64,000 nucleotides of DNA. Origin: Gordonia asplenii. Lineage in GTDB: Bacteria > Actinomycetota > Actinomycetes > Mycobacteriales > Mycobacteriaceae. Shown piece after piece: positions 43,043-53,876 of the stretch (positions within the stretch are counted from its first letter, which is position 1; every line of letters starts with the position of its first letter). The stretch is from contig NZ_JABBNB010000008.1 of NCBI RefSeq assembly GCF_012933505.1, positions 160,892 through 224,891 of the forward strand, in the 5' to 3' direction. The notes beneath the pieces were generated by a model. That model had not been told where the DNA came from and made no database searches. It saw nothing but the letters and a program-made list of their open reading frames with translations. Made by a program: the position numbers and the translations under genes.

Positions 43043-45507
43043 CCGAGGACCTGCTGGTGCAGGACACGCCGAACTCGGGGCTCACGGCAGCCGAAGTGGC
43101 GCAACGGATTTCCGAAGGCAAGGTCAACACCGTCCCCGACCGTTCCGGTCGTTCGGTCGCCGACATCGTGCGCGCCAACATCTTCACCCGCATCAATGCG
43201 CTGCTCGGCACGTTGTTCGTCCTCGTCGCCGTCACCGGCTCGTTCATCAACGGGCTCTTCGGTCTGCTGATCATCGCCAACAGCGGCATCGGCATCATCC
43301 AGGAGATCCGCGCCAAACGCACCCTCGACAAACTCGCCATCGTCGGGCAGACCCGCCCCACGGTGCGCCGCGACGGGGTGACCGTCGACGTGGCGCCCGG
43401 CGAGATCGTGCTCGACGACATCATCGAGATCGGTCCGGGCGATCAGGTCGTCGTCGACGGTGTGACCGTCGAATCCGGTGCGCTCGACATCGACGAATCG
43501 CTGCTCACCGGCGAGGCCGATGCCGTCGACAAGGCACCCGGCGATCCGATCATGTCCGGAAGCTTCGTGGTGTCCGGCATCGGCGCATATCGCGCGACCA
43601 AGGTCGGCGCCGACGCCTATGCCGCTCAGCTGGCCGCGGAGGCGTCGAAGTTCACCCTGGTGGCCTCCGAGCTGCGCAGCGGCATCGACCAGATCCTCAA
43701 GGTGATCACCTGGCTGCTCATTCCGGCAGGCATTCTCACCATCGTCAACCAGCTGTTCATCAGCCGAAGCGGGTGGCGCGAATCGATTCTCGGAATGGTC
43801 GCGGCGCTGGTGCCGATGGTCCCCGAGGGGCTGGTGCTGATGACCTCGATCGCATTCGCCGTGGGCGTGGTGCGGTTGGGTCAACGACAGTGCCTCGTCA
43901 ACGAACTGCCGGCCATCGAGGGGCTCGCGCGCGTGAACGTCGTCTGTGCCGACAAGACCGGCACGCTCACCGAGAACGGGATGAGGCTGTCGGAGGTCAC
44001 CCCGGCACCGGGGAACACCGTGTCCGTCGACGACCTGCGAAAGGTGTTGGCCGCGTTGGCCGCTCACGATCCGCGGCCCAATGCCAGCGTTGCGGCGATC
44101 GCCGAGGCCTACCCCGACGCGCCTGGCTGGTCGACGACCGCGGTCATGCCGTTCAGCTCCGCGAAGAAGTGGAGCGGAATGTCGTTCCGCGACGACGCCG
44201 CGGGCACCGATGCGGGCAACTGGCTGATCGGCGCACCCGATATCCTGCTCGATCCCGACAGCGAAACCGCCCGTGCCGCAACGGAAATCGGTGAGTCCGG
44301 ACTGCGCGTGCTGTTGCTCGCGCGGACCGATGTGCCGGTCGACGCCGAGCCCGCGGGCGACACCACGGTGCCCGGAACGCTGCAACCGGCCGGACTGGTC
44401 GTCCTCGAACAGCGGGTCCGCGAGGACGCTCGCGACACGCTCGACTATTTCGCCTCGCAGCGCGTCGACGTCAAGGTGATCTCCGGCGACAACGCCCGCT
44501 CGGTGGGTGCGGTGGCGCAGTCGCTCGGGCTGGGCAACGTCGACACCTCGGTGGACGCCCGCGAATTGCCCACCGACGAAAGCGAACTCGCCGACGCAGT
44601 GGAGCACGGCGTGACCTTCGGCCGGGTGCGCCCGGACCAGAAACGCGCCATGGTCACCGCGCTGCAGTCGCGGGGCAACACCGTGGCGATGACCGGCGAC
44701 GGCGTCAACGACGTGCTGGCCCTCAAAGACGCCGACATCGGCGTCGCGATGGGGTCGGGTAGTTCGGCGGCCCGTTCGGTCGCGCAGATCGTGTTGCTGG
44801 ACAACAAGTTTGCGACGCTGCCCTACGTCGTCGGCGAGGGGCGGCGGGTGATCGGCAACATCGAACGCGTCTCCAACCTGTTCCTCACCAAGACGGTGTA
44901 CGCGGTGTTCCTCGCACTGCTCGTCGGAATCGGCGGCATGGCGGCGAAGCTCTTCGGTTTCGACTCGTTGAGCTACCCCTTCCAGCCGATTCACGTCACG
45001 ATCTCCGCATGGTTCACGATCGGCATCCCGGCGTTCGTTCTCTCGTTGGCGCCCAACAATGAACGCGCCCGAACCGGATTCGTGCGACGCGTGCTGACAC
45101 AGGCCGTTCCCAACGGACTCATCGTCGGCATCTCGACGTTCGTCACCTACCTTCTCGTCAATCCCGGCGGCACGGGGGTGGCGCTCGGCGGTGACAACCC
45201 GGTGACCCTCACCCAGAGTCAGACCCAGGCGTCGACCGCGGCGCTGATGACGCTGATCGCCGTCGCCGTCTACGTGCTGGCGGTCGTGGCCCGGCCCTAC
45301 ACCTGGTGGAAGCTGGTGCTGCTGGCGATCTCGGTGGGCGCGTACCTGATCATCTTCGCGTGGCCGTTCACCCAGCACATGTTCAAACTCGACTCGACCA
45401 ACTGGGCGATGAACTCGGTGGCGCTCATCTGCGCGGCGGCGGGTATCGCGGCGGTGGAGGTCACCTCGCGGGTGTTGCCCCGCATCATCGCGGCCCGGAC
45501 GGCATAA
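43039..45507 (+). CDS. ctpE: P-type cation ATPase (CtpE-like)
   Basis: This 822-residue P-type ATPase has the actuator motif [14 protein letters not shown] in the fourth membrane helix ([13 protein letters not shown]), the phosphorylation motif [12 protein letters not shown], and the hinge [21 protein letters not shown]. Ten membrane helices are expected; six lie in the C-terminal part. The PEGL helix and length near 800 fit mycobacterial CtpE, which imports calcium. There is no heavy-metal domain at the N-terminus. It is co-translated with the MBL gene. Confidence 0.88.
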   Translation: MTEDLLVQDTPNSGLTAAEVAQRISEGKVNTVPDRSGRSVADIVRANIFTRINALLGTLFVLVAVTGSFINGLFGLLIIANSGIGIIQEIRAKRTLDKLAIVGQTRPTVRRDGVTVDVAPGEIVLDDIIEIGPGDQVVVDGVTVESGALDIDESLLTGEADAVDKAPGDPIMSGSFVVSGIGAYRATKVGADAYAAQLAAEASKFTLVASELRSGIDQILKVITWLLIPAGILTIVNQLFISRSGWRESILGMVAALVPMVPEGLVLMTSIAFAVGVVRLGQRQCLVNELPAIEGLARVNVVCADKTGTLTENGMRLSEVTPAPGNTVSVDDLRKVLAALAAHDPRPNASVAAIAEAYPDAPGWSTTAVMPFSSAKKWSGMSFRDDAAGTDAGNWLIGAPDILLDPDSETARAATEIGESGLRVLLLARTDVPVDAEPAGDTTVPGTLQPAGLVVLEQRVREDARDTLDYFASQRVDVKVISGDNARSVGAVAQSLGLGNVDTSVDARELPTDESELADAVEHGVTFGRVRPDQKRAMVTALQSRGNTVAMTGDGVNDVLALKDADIGVAMGSGSSAARSVAQIVLLDNKFATLPYVVGEGRRVIGNIERVSNLFLTKTVYAVFLALLVGIGGMAAKLFGFDSLSYPFQPIHVTISAWFTIGIPAFVLSLAPNNERARTGFVRRVLTQAVPNGLIVGISTFVTYLLVNPGGTGVALGGDNPVTLTQSQTQASTAALMTLIAVAVYVLAVVARPYTWWKLVLLAISVGAYLIIFAWPFTQHMFKLDSTNWAMNSVALICAAAGIAAVEVTSRVLPRIIAARTA

Positions 45508-45556
45508 ACTCGTCAGCGGTGCGAAGGGCAAGCCTTCGCGTAGGAAGGGACCGGCA

Positions 45557-45793
45557 ATGGATTTCAAAGGCTTGATCGATACCGCCAAGAACACGCTGCA
45601 GAACAACCCAGGTCTGGTCGACAAGGGCGGCGACGCCCTCGACCAGGTGACCGGCGGCAAGTACGCGGGCCAGGTCGACAAGGCACAGGAAGCCATCAAG
45701 AAGGCCGTCGGCGCCGAGCAGCAGAAAGCCGACGAGCCGAAGGCCGACGAAGCGAAGGTCGAACAACCGAAGGCAGACGAAGAGAACAAGTAG
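45557..45793 (+). CDS. small antitoxin-like protein (Rv0909-like)
   Basis: This 78-residue, lysine- and glutamate-rich protein opens DFKGLIDTAKNTLQNNPG and contains GKYAGQVDKAQEAIKKAVG. That is the pattern of Rv0909-type antitoxins (MT0933-like family), extended by a repetitive acidic tail (QQKADEPKADEAKVEQPKAD). It begins 49 bases after ctpE with GGAAGGGA about 5-12 bases upstream. The toxin-like partner lies at 46369, on the same strand but beyond an inverted DNA glycosylase gene. Confidence 0.75.
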   Translation: MDFKGLIDTAKNTLQNNPGLVDKGGDALDQVTGGKYAGQVDKAQEAIKKAVGAEQQKADEPKADEAKVEQPKADEENK

Positions 45794-45803
45794 GCTCCGC
45801 GCC

Positions 45804-46370
45804 TCACGCCTTGGGGTGACGCCGATACGCCGACACCGTCGGATCGTCGGTGATCCAGAACCGCCAGGGACGCTGCGCCGCGAGTCGCACGCCGACTCGT
45901 GGCCCGGCGCTGATGCCGGCGTCGGGGATCGATTCGACGCCGGCGTCGAGGTATACCGGCGTCGGATCGTGCAGGTCGGTGCCGAGGTCGTCGAGGTTGA
46001 TCCCCAGGGCTTTGGTGAGGTTGCCGGGGCCGCGGGCCAGCTGCACGTCGTCGACGCTGCCGCGACGTTCCTGCGCGACCCGGACACCGTCGACGACCCG
46101 CCCAGCCCGGATCAGCACCGCGGCCGCTTGTTCGGTGGGGCCGGTGACGATGTTGGCGCAGAAATGCGTGTGGATGCGGTACACGTAGAGGCGCCACGGC
46201 TCGCCATACATGATTTCTGAGCGCTTGGTGCGGGTGAATGCGTGCGACGCCGGGTCGTCGACGCCGGCGTATGCCTCGACCTCGGTGATGACGACGCTGG
46301 CGTCGTGCCCGACGAGTCGGGTACCCAACAGGGCGCGAGCGTGGTCGATCACAGTATTGTCAGCGTTCAT
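45804..46370 (-). CDS. 3-methyladenine DNA glycosylase (AAG type)
   Basis: This 188-residue protein has the AAG/MPG fold: ITEVEAYAGVDDPASHAFT with the catalytic glutamate, YVYRIHTHFCANIVTGP, AVLIRAGRVVDG and LARGPGNLTKALGI. It excises alkylated purines in base excision repair. ATG 46370 is the family-like start; an upstream ATG at 46391 would overlap the toxin-like gene more. Its start codon and that of the divergent toxin-like gene overlap by 2 bases (CATG). It converges on the antitoxin-like gene, with 10 bases between stops. Confidence 0.88.
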   Translation of the reverse strand: MNADNTVIDHARALLGTRLVGHDASVVITEVEAYAGVDDPASHAFTRTKRSEIMYGEPWRLYVYRIHTHFCANIVTGPTEQAAAVLIRAGRVVDGVRVAQERRGSVDDVQLARGPGNLTKALGINLDDLGTDLHDPTPVYLDAGVESIPDAGISAGPRVGVRLAAQRPWRFWITDDPTVSAYRRHPKA

Positions 46371-46806
46371 GGCAAAGACGAGTGACTCCATTGATGTGGA
46401 CCTCTCCCCGGAAGATACCTGGAAGTATGCCTGCGATCTGGCGCGCTTCGACGACTGGCTGGTTCTGCACGACGGCTGGCGAAGCGAACTGCCCGCGCCG
46501 CAGGACCTGCGTGCGGGTACCAAAGTGTCGTCGGTCGTCAAAGTCAAGAGCGCCCGCGTGCGCTTCGACTGGGTCGTCGAGCAATTCGACCCGCCGCATG
46601 AGGTGCGGTTCAAGGGGAGCGGAAAAGGCGGGGTCAAGGCCAAGATCGAGCTGACGGTCAAACCGACCGGGGACGGGTCGAATGTGACCTTCACCTTGGA
46701 GCTCGGCGGACTCGCGATGATCGGCCCGGCGGGTAAGGCTGCGACGATGGCGACCAAGGGTGACCTGCAAGAGTCGCTGCGTCGCTTCCGAGAAACCTTC
46801 GGCTGA
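46369..46806 (+). CDS. SRPBCC-fold toxin-like protein (Rv0910-like)
   Basis: This 145-residue single-domain START/SRPBCC protein has SIDVDLSPEDTWKYACDLAR, a central VRFDWVVEQFDPPHEVRF and the closing GDLQESLRRFRETFG. It aligns from memory with M. tuberculosis Rv0910, the toxin of the Rv0909-Rv0910 pair. No Shine-Dalgarno sequence is visible. A TATTGT -10-like box lies 8 bases before the ATG, so the message may be leaderless and its promoter must lie inside the divergent glycosylase gene. Its fold could alternatively mean lipid binding. Confidence 0.78.
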   Translation: MAKTSDSIDVDLSPEDTWKYACDLARFDDWLVLHDGWRSELPAPQDLRAGTKVSSVVKVKSARVRFDWVVEQFDPPHEVRFKGSGKGGVKAKIELTVKPTGDGSNVTFTLELGGLAMIGPAGKAATMATKGDLQESLRRFRETFG

Positions 46807-46830
46807 GCGCGCGCAAGGAGTAGGGGAGAC

Positions 46831-48939
46831 ATGGCACGGCACTCATCAGGCGACGACACCGCGCCGGAGGACTCGGGGCGGCCCGATAGCGGCAGTCATC
46901 GGCTGCCCGGATCCGCCGGCGGCCCCGGGCAGAACTCCGGTCGATTCGGTACGTCGGGAGACCGATCGGGACCGCAGCGGGGCATGCCCGCCCCAGGTGG
47001 TCCGGGGGGATCGACGGGCGCGCCGCGCCCCGGAGACTCCGGGCCGTATCCGACGCCGGGCCCTGCCCCTCGGATGGGGAACTCCGGGCCGTATCCGACG
47101 CCGGGCCCTGCCCCTCGGATGGGGAACACCGGGCCCAATCCGACGCCGGGCGGCCCCGCTCCGCGGATGGGAAACACCGGGCCGAACCCGACGACGCCGG
47201 GAACCCCACGCCCCGCCGGTGACGGGAACGCCGCGTCGACGCCGCGTCGAGCATCGGCGTCGGGTCCGCTCGCCGCCAGTACCAAGCCGGCCAAGGACGA
47301 GGAATTCGGCTTCGAGCACCGCGACACCGGGACGTCGCGGCGCGCGGGCTTCGTGTGGGGGCTGGTGGCGCTGCTCGTCGTCGCGGCTCTGGTCACCGGC
47401 GTGATCCTGTGGCGCACCGGCGTCGTGGGCGGCGGATGCGGCAATCGGACGCAGGTGTCGGTCGCGTCCGATCAATCGATGACCGGGTCGTTGAAGACGT
47501 TGGCGCAGAAGGCTTCTGACAATTCGTGCTACGACTTCACGGTGTCGACGCTGGCCGGCGCCGACGCTCCTGGACTGCTGACGCAGGGTGATAAGGCGCC
47601 GGACATCTGGGTCGCCGACTCGCAGACGCAGGCCCGCCGCGTGACCACCCAGGTGCGTCGCAGCCTGGACCTCGTCACCGGCTCCATCGCGAAGTCACCG
47701 GTCGCCGTCGCCGGAAAGCAGGTCCCCGCTTTGGCCAACTGGACCGATGTGATGAAACTTCCCGACCTGCGCATGGGCTCGCCGATCGACACCTCCACCG
47801 GCGACGCTCCCATCATCGGAGCACTCGCCGAGGTGAACGCCGGCACTCTGAAGCAGAAGGCGCTCACCGATGCCATGACTGTCCTTGCGGTGCAACAGAA
47901 TAACGCCCGATTGGCCAACGACAACGAGGGCACCCGCCTCAACTTGGCGAACACCTCCGAGGTGCCGGTGGTCACCACCGAGCAGCAATTCCTGCTGTTC
48001 ACACGTACCCACCCGGGGTCGCAGTTGAAGGCGACAGTGCCGAGCGACGGTACCGTCATGCTCGACTATCCGATGGTCAACACGGCTCCCGCCGCACGTC
48101 ACGACACCGCGGCCGAAGCCGGAAAGGTGTTGTCGGACACCATCAATGGCGCCGACGGACAGAAGGTGCTGCACGACGCGAGCTATCGTGGCGCCGACGG
48201 CGCGGCGTTGCCCGGCGGCGTCGGGCTCGGAAACGTCAAGCTGCTCAATCTGAAGGATCCGACCCAGGTCGACAAGGCGCTGCGCCAGTGGCAGGTGCTC
48301 GGCGTGCCGATCCGCACGCTCGTCGTGCAGGACGTGTCGGGATCGATGTCGCAGAACGCCGGATCGGGTTCGACCAGCCGTGCGAGTCTACTTCTCGATG
48401 CGTCGCAGACCGGACTCAAACTGTTCCCCAACAACACTCAGATCGGGTTGTGGAACTTCAGCATCGACAAGGGCGGGGCCGGACAGGACTGGAAGGAGCT
48501 GGCGCCGATCCGTCGTCTCGACGCGCCCGTCGGCGGCAAGACGCAACGTGACTTCCTGGGCGACGCCGTCAAACGCGGCCTCAGTGATCTCGGCGGCGGA
48601 ACCGGCCTCTACGACACCACGCTCGCGGCGTTCAAGAAGGTTCAGGACTCCTACGATCCGAACTACTCGAACAGCGTGATCATCATGACCGACGGTGAGA
48701 ACGAGGATCCCAACAGCATCAGCCTCGACACTCTGTTGGCCGACCTGAAGCAGCTCGAGGATCCGGCCCGGCCGGTGCTGATCTTGACCATCGGCATCTC
48801 CGACGACGCCGACACGGCGTCCCTCAAGGACATCGCCGACGCGACCGGCGGGACGTCGTATGTGGCCAAGAACGCCGACGACATCAAGACGGTGTTCGTC
48901 GACGCCATCGCCGCGCGGGTCGCGGCCGCGGGACGGTAG
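46831..48939 (+). CDS. membrane-anchored binding-protein/VWA-domain protein
   Basis: This 702-residue protein has a cytoplasmic N-terminal 155 residues that are Pro/Gly-rich and include tandem 15-residue repeats, and one membrane helix (about 171-193, FVWGLVALLVVAALVTG). A periplasmic solute-binding-like domain follows (about 205-480), then a C-terminal von Willebrand A domain with the metal motif DVSGSMSQN and the downstream IIMTDGENED. Such proteins are thought to bind ligands and partner proteins at the cell envelope. It follows the toxin-like gene by 24 bases with AAGGAG in between, so they may be co-transcribed. No exact function is known. Confidence 0.8.
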   Translation: MARHSSGDDTAPEDSGRPDSGSHRLPGSAGGPGQNSGRFGTSGDRSGPQRGMPAPGGPGGSTGAPRPGDSGPYPTPGPAPRMGNSGPYPTPGPAPRMGNTGPNPTPGGPAPRMGNTGPNPTTPGTPRPAGDGNAASTPRRASASGPLAASTKPAKDEEFGFEHRDTGTSRRAGFVWGLVALLVVAALVTGVILWRTGVVGGGCGNRTQVSVASDQSMTGSLKTLAQKASDNSCYDFTVSTLAGADAPGLLTQGDKAPDIWVADSQTQARRVTTQVRRSLDLVTGSIAKSPVAVAGKQVPALANWTDVMKLPDLRMGSPIDTSTGDAPIIGALAEVNAGTLKQKALTDAMTVLAVQQNNARLANDNEGTRLNLANTSEVPVVTTEQQFLLFTRTHPGSQLKATVPSDGTVMLDYPMVNTAPAARHDTAAEAGKVLSDTINGADGQKVLHDASYRGADGAALPGGVGLGNVKLLNLKDPTQVDKALRQWQVLGVPIRTLVVQDVSGSMSQNAGSGSTSRASLLLDASQTGLKLFPNNTQIGLWNFSIDKGGAGQDWKELAPIRRLDAPVGGKTQRDFLGDAVKRGLSDLGGGTGLYDTTLAAFKKVQDSYDPNYSNSVIIMTDGENEDPNSISLDTLLADLKQLEDPARPVLILTIGISDDADTASLKDIADATGGTSYVAKNADDIKTVFVDAIAARVAAAGR
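47041..47205 (+). repeat. 45-bp tandem repeats in the VWA protein gene
   Basis: Units start at 47041, 47086, 47131 and 47179 (periods 45, 45 and 48 bases), each encoding a form of GPYPTPGPAPRMGNS. Copy number could vary by slippage without frameshift. Confidence 0.8.
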
Positions 48940-48967
48940 AAGTCCCGACCGCGGAAGACTGCAAAAA

Positions 48968-49006
48968 GTGTGGGCGTCAAGGGCACAGTGCCCTTGACGC
49001 CCACAC
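48968..49006. terminator. bidirectional terminator palindrome
   Basis: GTGTGGGCGTCAAGGGCAC and its exact complement form a 19-bp stem around one base, between the convergent VWA gene and a small membrane-protein gene. An A-run precedes it (GCAAAAAG at 48961-48968) and would be a U-run after the hairpin for the minus-strand transcript. Confidence 0.85.
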
Positions 49007-49028
49007 TATTGACAGAAGTTGTTGGAGA

Positions 49029-49211
49029 TCAGTTTGCCGCGGCCAGTGCCGGGGTGCCGAGCGCCGGTTGCGCCAGGTCAGTCTGCGGGGAGCGGGCGAC
49101 GAGCTTGCTGAGCGAGCCGAAGGCGTCACGGAACCGGCCGCTGAGTTCGAGGGCGACCGGAACGTAGATCGGAAGGAACATCAGGGCGTCGAGCAGGAAA
49201 ATCTTGAACAT
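49029..49211 (-). CDS. 60-residue membrane-associated protein
   Basis: This small protein opens with a hydrophobic segment MFKIFLLDALMFLPIYVPVA and continues with an amphipathic part LSGRFRDAFGSLSKLVARSP and an Ala/Pro tail. AGGGAG lies 6 bases before ATG 49211, and a strong terminator closes the gene 23 bases after its stop, so translation is credible although no family is recognised. A longer frame to 49271 lacks a ribosome site. It follows the PucR regulator gene by 144 bases on the same strand. Confidence 0.6.
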   Translation of the reverse strand: MFKIFLLDALMFLPIYVPVALELSGRFRDAFGSLSKLVARSPQTDLAQPALGTPALAAAN

Positions 49212-49355
49212 GTGAGGCTCCCTCGGTCGGTGCGGCGGTGGCTGCTTGCGGTGTGAAAATAGTTTCGCCAATTGAGGGTGCCGAGTTGTAGAGCCGCGAT
49301 GCCAAACTTGGTCCGCCGCTTTGTGCTGAGGTACAAGTCGTGATGAAAGCGCAGG

Positions 49356-50582
49356 TCAGCGCAGTGCTTCGACGCCGAACAATGCCACATACCGCAATGC
49401 GAGATCGACTTCGGTAGCGCGTTCGCTCAACGGGTGACCGAGCAGTTCCTCGGCCTTGCCCAACCGGTAGCGCACGGTGTTCTTGTGGACGAACAACGTC
49501 GACGCCGTCTCTTCGACGTTGCGGGTCGCGAGATAGGCGAGCAGCGTCTCGCGGATCGGCGTCATGCTCTTGTCGTCGGTGCACAGCGGGCCGATCTCGC
49601 GCGCGATCATCGCACGGCGCAGGTCCCGGCTGCCGTCGGTGAGGCAGAGCAACTCGACGTCGGAGTAGACCACCACCGCCGGAATGTCGGCGGCCGGCAG
49701 CACGAGCTGCTGCACCGCCTGCGCTTGCAGGTGCCCACCCCGGAAACCGGCGAGGCCCGGCGCCGGAATTCCGGTGACGAGATGAATTCCGTTGTCCTGC
49801 AACGGCTTGATTACCGAGCGCACCACGTCGACGTCGGGTGGGGTTGCGGTGGCCAGCCAGAACCACACGTCGCGTGCACCGACCGGTGCGGTCAGCACCG
49901 AACTCGTGCCCAGGTCCGACGCGAGCGACGAGGCGACCGCGATGAGCGTCGACGTGTCGCTGACGTCGGGGTCGTCCATCCAGGCGATCGCCGCGGTATG
50001 CCACTGCGTCAGCGGATAGCGCAAAGTGTTCGACGCCACCGTTGCGTCGATGGTTTCGCCGGCGATCACCGCGTCGATGATCGCCCGTTGCCGTCGCCGC
50101 GCGACGTCGGTGATGGCGGCGCGCTCGGCGTAGAAGACCTCGATGAGTTGGTCGATGGACTCGTCGAGCCAGCGCTCGCCGCGGGTCCACAGGAAGGCCA
50201 GCACATCGTGCGGGCTGGGGTCGTCACGCTCGAGAGCGTTGCTGACTTCGGTGAGGTAGCTGAACACGCCCTTGTAGGCGGCGCGGTAGATCTTGAGCAG
50301 GACCGTCACCTCCATCCCGCGGTGCGCGATGGTCCGCACGAGGGTGGTGGCCTGGCGGGGCATCGAGAACTGCTGACGGTCGGTGCTGAGAGTGTCGAGG
50401 AAGTACAGCCAGTGACCGCGGATGCTGGAGATCACTTCTTCCCGCAGCACAGCGTCGTCGGAGACGAGCGGCACACTGTCGGAGATTCCGGTGACGACGA
50501 CGTCGATGAAGTGGTCGGTGACGTCGGATCGTGCGGAATCTACGACGAACCCGCGCAGCCACTCATCGAGGGACCGGGGCAT
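49356..50582 (-). CDS. PucR/CdaR-family regulator
   Basis: This 408-residue protein has an N-terminal helical RsbRD-like region, a central GGDEF-like domain (about 165-285) and a C-terminal PucR helix-turn-helix (LLAYLATRNVEETASTLF, then VHKNTVRYRLGKAEELLG). Such proteins switch on purine, polyhydroxybutyrate or aromatic-compound genes. The target is unknown here; the nearest same-strand gene downstream is the 60-residue membrane protein. Confidence 0.87.
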   Translation of the reverse strand: MPRSLDEWLRGFVVDSARSDVTDHFIDVVVTGISDSVPLVSDDAVLREEVISSIRGHWLYFLDTLSTDRQQFSMPRQATTLVRTIAHRGMEVTVLLKIYRAAYKGVFSYLTEVSNALERDDPSPHDVLAFLWTRGERWLDESIDQLIEVFYAERAAITDVARRRQRAIIDAVIAGETIDATVASNTLRYPLTQWHTAAIAWMDDPDVSDTSTLIAVASSLASDLGTSSVLTAPVGARDVWFWLATATPPDVDVVRSVIKPLQDNGIHLVTGIPAPGLAGFRGGHLQAQAVQQLVLPAADIPAVVVYSDVELLCLTDGSRDLRRAMIAREIGPLCTDDKSMTPIRETLLAYLATRNVEETASTLFVHKNTVRYRLGKAEELLGHPLSERATEVDLALRYVALFGVEALR

Positions 50583-50744
50583 CGTCCTCTTTCCGCGGGT
50601 CGGGGCAGGTGCTCGACAGCTACCCCCAGCTCGATCGGGGGAGCGCCTCGACCATTGTCGCGTACCCCGGTTTTCCGCGGGCTGGTTTCAGGCTTTCGTC
50701 TTGCGGGCGTGGACGGCGGCGAAACGTCGTGCGGTCAGTGGCTA

Positions 50745-51287
50745 TCACAGATCCTGGACCGAGTGATCGCTGAGTGGCTGGGGCACGGCGTCGACGAGTT
50801 GCGCCGCGATCTGGTCGGCCCAGCGCGTGATGGCGGCCGCGTCGCGCGAGTCGGTGTCGGCCACCCGCAACACCTTCACGATCAACCGCTCATGCCACCG
50901 CAGGGCCTGCGGGTCTACCTTGCCGCCGAATGTCTTGTGCTCGCGAACCCAGTCCGGTGCGGGCGGCGGGCCGACTGTCGACCCCTCCTCGCCGATCGGG
51001 CCGCTGGAGAACAACCAGACGGGCATCGACTTCAGGTCGGCGTCGTGCTGGGCGATCAGGCGGCGGGCGGGCCGAAGCCAGCGGCCGAAGTACACCGCGC
51101 TGCCGATCACCGCGGCGTCGTAGCGGCCGACGTCGGTGCCCGCGCCGATCGACTCGGCGCCGCGGATGTCGACGTCGGCGTCGAGTCCGCGACCGTCGAG
51201 TGCCTTCCGCAACGCGCTACCGAGTTGTTCGCCGATCTGCGTCGTCGCGCCGTGCCGACTCGCTGTGCTGACGAGTACCCGAATCAT
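50745..51287 (-). CDS. flavodoxin-domain protein (HemG-like)
   Basis: This 180-residue flavodoxin-fold protein has the phosphate loop STASRHGATTQIGEQLG near the N-terminus and AVIGSAVYFGRWLRPARRLI and LFSSGPIGEEG for flavin contact, as in HemG-type proteins. It probably passes electrons with FMN. A DosR-like box lies about 112-133 bases upstream, linking it to hypoxia control by the adjacent DosRS system. It is read in the same direction as dosS, 149 bases apart. Confidence 0.85.
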   Translation of the reverse strand: MIRVLVSTASRHGATTQIGEQLGSALRKALDGRGLDADVDIRGAESIGAGTDVGRYDAAVIGSAVYFGRWLRPARRLIAQHDADLKSMPVWLFSSGPIGEEGSTVGPPPAPDWVREHKTFGGKVDPQALRWHERLIVKVLRVADTDSRDAAAITRWADQIAAQLVDAVPQPLSDHSVQDL

Positions 51288-51398
51288 GGTGTGCTCCTTC
51301 GAGAGTGGACTTGGTGGTCATCTCGATTCCACCGCGACGACGGTTCGTCGGAGTAGGGCGCTTGGTTCGTCCGCTCCGGTGTCCGACGTCAGCTGGGT

Positions 51399-51420
51399 CG
51401 ATGACCAAAGTCCTCTCGGC
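51399..51420 (-). promoter_or_regulatory. DosR-like box upstream of the flavodoxin gene
   Basis: On the minus strand, GAGGACTTTGGTCATC matches the known DosR consensus core GGGACTWWAGTCCC at 10 of 14 positions, strongest in the left half GGACTTT. It lies in the 149-base gap between dosS and the flavodoxin gene. Confidence 0.6.
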
Positions 51421-51436
51421 CGGTCAGCGCGGGTGG

Positions 51437-53152
<1,716 letters not shown>

Positions 53153-53197
53153 TCACACAGATGTGCGGCCAGTCGTAGGGTCCGAAACCGATGCCGG

Positions 53198-53839
53198 TCA
53201 GGCTCGGTGGTCATGTTGCTCGAGTCGTACTGCCAGCGCAGCCACCTGAGTACGACGCTGCAGGTCGAGTTTGGTGAACAGCCGCGACACGTAGTTCTTC
53301 ACGGTCTTCTCCGCGAGGTTCATCCGCCCGGCGATCTGCCGATTGGTGAGTCCGTCGCCGATCAGCGTCAGGAGGGTGCGTTCCTGGTCGGTCAGCGAAT
53401 CGAGTGGGGAATGCGGTGCCGGTGCACGCAACTTGTTCATCAGCGCGGCGGCGGCCCGGTTATCCAGCAGTGATTGACCGACTCCCACCCGTCGCACCGC
53501 CGACACGAGGTCCAATCCGCGGATGTCCTTGATGACGTATCCGCCCGCGCCGGCCATGATCGCGTCGAGCATCGCCTGTTCGTCGGTGAACGACGTCAGC
53601 ATCAGGCAGTTCAGCTCCGGCATCCTCGATCGCAGCTCGCGGCACAATTCCACGCCGGTGCCATCGGGCAGTCGGACGTCGAGCACCGCGATGTCGGGGG
53701 CAGCGGTAGGAATGCGCACGAGCGCTTCGGCAACGGATCCCGCTTCTCCGATGACCGTCAGATCGGCCTCCGCGTCGAGCAGGTCCGCCACCCCGCGACG
53801 GACCACCTCGTGGTCGTCGACCAGGAATATTCTGAGCAT
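53198..53839 (-). CDS. dosR: DosR/DevR response regulator
   Basis: This 213-residue NarL/LuxR-type regulator has a receiver domain with [13 protein letters not shown], phospho-acceptor Asp54 ([10 protein letters not shown]) and Lys104 (YVIKDI). A C-terminal helix-turn-helix [20 protein letters not shown] and [14 protein letters not shown] follows. The sequence closely recalls M. tuberculosis DosR, the master regulator of the hypoxic dormancy response. The order stress protein-dosR-dosS equals Rv3134c-Rv3133c-Rv3132c. Start ATG 53839. Confidence 0.93.
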   Translation of the reverse strand: MLRIFLVDDHEVVRRGVADLLDAEADLTVIGEAGSVAEALVRIPTAAPDIAVLDVRLPDGTGVELCRELRSRMPELNCLMLTSFTDEQAMLDAIMAGAGGYVIKDIRGLDLVSAVRRVGVGQSLLDNRAAAALMNKLRAPAPHSPLDSLTDQERTLLTLIGDGLTNRQIAGRMNLAEKTVKNYVSRLFTKLDLQRRTQVAALAVRLEQHDHRA

Positions 53840-53876
53840 GACGCCTCCAACGGATGTCGTGGGTTCCAGTGTGCGG

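Noticed and set aside
42757..46197. An 1146-codon open frame on the minus strand
   Set aside because: It is antisense to the MBL and P-type ATPase genes and has low-complexity His/Arg/Asp-rich sequence, so it is a shadow.
48939..48960. GAAGTCCCGACC as a further DosR box
   Set aside because: Only one half matches and it lies just after the VWA stop codon between convergent genes, where no promoter is expected.
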